Position numbers and translations under genes: made by a program. A stretch of 64,000 nucleotides of DNA. Origin: Dromaius novaehollandiae (lineage: Eukaryota; Chordata; Aves; Casuariiformes; Dromaiidae). The notes beneath the pieces are model-generated. The model worked only from the letters and a program-made list of their open reading frames with translations. It was not told the DNA's origin and did no database searches. The stretch is from positions 136,668,721-136,732,720 of the forward strand of contig NC_088098.1 of assembly GCF_036370855.1 (NCBI RefSeq), given 5' to 3'. Positions 61,371 through 64,000 of this stretch are shown here, piece after piece; the stretch's first letter is position 1, and every line of letters starts with the position of its first letter.

Positions 61371-64000
61371 AAAAAAAAATTCTCAGCTTCATAAACAAAA
61401 ATGTATTTCTAACTAGGTAAACAAATATTTTGTAGTAATTTCAAAGCAGTTCAAGTTTAACTTTTAAATTTTTGCTATAATTATCCTAAAGCAACTCTGA
61501 AAGGAAAAATCATTTAAAACCAATACTGAGACTCTTATTTTGATAGTTTCACATCTCTTTTTCATTGCTTTCTTGTGCAACTGGAAGTCTTTAAAAAGTG
61601 ATGCTTTCCTAATAAATGCTAGTTTCCAAGAGTCAGTGTCCAAGGTCCAAGTTTTTCCTGAAATGTCTTAGCCTTCTCCAGAAATTGTATTGCAGTCCTT
61701 GTGTCAATGCAAATGTGTAACCAGAACTATAAGCTGTCCCCTCAAAATCTGCCACTGTTGAAGAGCAAAGAGAGATTTATCTCCCCTGATCTGACACCCA
61801 ATGTCCCTAGTCCTACTGCAATTTGGTGGTGGCAGGTACACAGTGAAAACACCCGACTTTATGGAAATAGATACACCCTTTCCCAGGGTCAGTGAACCCA
61901 AGGCCTTTTGGATCATTTTTAGACCCTTATTTTTAATTCCAACATGACTTTTATTACAAGGTCTACTTAGTCCAGCAAAGCAAATGCATAGGTACCTGAT
62001 ACAATCACACAGTATGAAATATTGCTCAAGCACATACACAACATCACTGTTGCTTTTACCTGGGTTTCTCTCATTTATCACATCCAAGGGACTATTTGAA
62101 GTACACGCTCCTTCTGAGAACCAGTTTCCTCTGCTGCCCCTTTAACTTCTCTTTTTTGGAGAATGAATTTGTTCAGATAATGACACTAATTTTAAAAGGA
62201 GACTGGGTCAGTGGTGGGTCTGTGTGACCCAGCTCTTGGTAATTGTTCTGTCCTGTAATTTCACCCTGGAAGACAGCTGAAAATGATTCTTTTATTGTTG
62301 TGTAGTGTATCCCACTGAAAATGCAGCACAGCCAGTATGAGGAATTAAGTTCTGCCTTCTTAGTACTTACGGCTAATAGCAGGTGTGATGATGATAAGGT
62401 CAATAAATTTATGTGACAGGCAGATTGTGACCCAATCTCTCAAACTTTCTTCATTCTTAACTAAAAGCCAGGGCTGCTGCAAATACTTGCCCAAGTGATA
62501 AATGTGTACAAGTGTGCATGACTACAGGGGTGTGCATGCGTCACTGACATATGACCTATTCTTATCCTAGCGAAAGCTTATTTTGGTAGCTGTCATGAAT
62601 TTTGACTTACAACCACATGAGAGGAAAGTGGGAAAGATTTGGGCTATTTTACAATGAAGGGGTGTGATATTTTAATGACCTGGGATTCACTTAAAGTGTT
62701 ATACTGCTAGTAACATAACTTACTGGAAAAAAATAAGCATTCTCATAATTTATAATCATTGCATACTGTTGTTAGAGAACAAATGAGTATCCTACCCCTC
62801 AAGCTCCCTCTCTGATTTCTACCATATAATCTGTCTTGTTCTCAATATACCCCATTCTTCTTATCACTGTCAGCTAACAAGAGGCCCCTTGGCTTTTCCT
62901 GGACTGTTTTCCTAATAGAGTTTTTTAAATTAGTTAATAGCTTTCTGCCCTAATTTTTCTTCTTCTCTGGTTCTCTGGTTAGTATTTGTTTTAATTAACC
63001 TCTGCCGATTTAGAGCTTCTGTGCTAAAGTAAGAAGTACAACCTTAGAAAAGAAGTTTTCTAACTCCTTGCTTGTGTTCTGATTCAAGATATAAAATAAA
63101 CTTGAAATAACTACACGTAATAGTTGTTCCAGATAGTGTTTAAGGTAATAAAAGTTGTAAATAAATATGTTCATAACCTACTCAATTCTATCAAGTCCCA
63201 GCTGGAAGAACAGACATGAAACATCTTTCTAACTCATGAGTACATGGCAGAATTACAAAATTGTTTTCTGTAGTACTGATATTGTGCTTTTAAAGACTTT
63301 TATGTGGGTAGGGAAAAACTGGAGATTAAATGACCAGTAATTACAACTTATGCTAGAAAGGAAATGGGTTTGTGACCCACAACACTGCAAGATTTTTGGA
63401 GTGTATTTGCTCAGCACTGATACCCTAATGCTAGCTGAGAATCACGAGAATTCAAGGAGGTCACTCCACAGAGGCTTAACTTTCATGGTAATGGGTAAAA
63501 TAATTTAGAAATGTAATCATGCAATTCAAAGACTAAATGAAGAATAATGCAGCACTGGTATGACATGGCAAATTCAGATGCTACAATGTTATGCAGAAAA
63601 TATTCAAAAATAATTATGTGCCTAAGAATGTGAACAAAAACAATTCTAAAAGAGAAAAAACAATATATAAAATCAGGAATACAGATTATTTTGAAGAAAT
63701 GCTAAAGAAGAAAATATCTATTAGGGCAGAAATCTTATGCCCTTTATCTAAGTTCAGCAACTAAGTTTCAAGATGGGCTTTGATAGCTGCAGATGGAAAC
63801 CTCTGCATGAAAACAGGTTCAAGGACAGAGATATGAAATTGGGGTTCTGATTCTCTCTTCTGTTATCTCAGTCAACAGTAAGAAACATCTTCATACACTA
63901 ACTGGATATGAATAAGCCATTTTATCTTAGTCTGAAAAGGTAAAAATCATCTTTATTGACTATTTGGCATTCAGAAAGTTTCTTTTAATCTTTTGCCCAT

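Larger units (their letters stand above)
45626..64000. other. Distal intergenic region, no recognisable gene
   Basis: Open frames are short and resemble no family. The content is AT-leaning unique DNA with scattered repeats and the listed elements. The window ends in this region without reaching another identifiable gene. Confidence 0.6.

Overview
The window is animal nuclear DNA, almost certainly from a bird. It is AT-leaning, mostly non-coding and poor in repeats, and the recognisable interspersed repeats are remnants of CR1, the main avian/reptilian LINE. No bacterial, organellar or viral gene organisation is visible.

One protein-coding gene can be assembled exon by exon: ASB9 (ankyrin repeat and SOCS box protein 9), plus strand, 15070-31134. 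It has seven coding exons of 94, 80, 108, 151, 135, 192 and 125 nt with GT-AG borders and compatible phases. Together they encode 294 residues, the same length I know for human ASB9. The protein has a short variable N-terminal tail, six ankyrin repeats and a C-terminal SOCS box. By family knowledge it is the substrate-recognition subunit of a Cullin-5/Elongin B-C ubiquitin ligase, with creatine kinase as the known partner.

Layout. 1-14.5 kb: upstream intergenic DNA with microsatellites, homopolymer tracts and a possible polyadenylation site of an unidentified upstream transcript near 12.9 kb. 14.74-15.07 kb: candidate ASB9 promoter and 5' leader (inverted CCAAT, CRE-like, GC box). 15.07-31.13 kb: ASB9. 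Intron 1 (7.7 kb) carries a long polypyrimidine tract and an old CR1 scrap. Intron 6 (3.35 kb) carries a CpG-retaining structured stretch and a GC-rich patch. 31.13-about 32.25 kb: ASB9 3' UTR with candidate poly(A) signals. 32.3-64 kb: about 32 kb with no gene I can recognise. It contains an internally deleted CR1 at 45.05-45.62 kb that still has an open frame, a second CR1 scrap near 55 kb, a tRNA-SINE-like fossil near 49.4 kb, a strand-asymmetric pyrimidine tract at 43.1-43.66 kb, a Z-DNA-prone tract at 57.3 kb, and an unexplained CpG-retaining block at 61.06-61.37 kb.

The tandem neighbour ASB11, and MOSPD2 on the other side, which I would expect from vertebrate synteny, were not found. 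The most testable observations are a weak exon-6 splice donor whose read-through would give a SOCS-less ASB9, the deleted CR1 copy with an open frame, and the unexplained blocks at 28.9-29.2 kb and 61.1 kb. I found no convincing previously undescribed multi-gene system.
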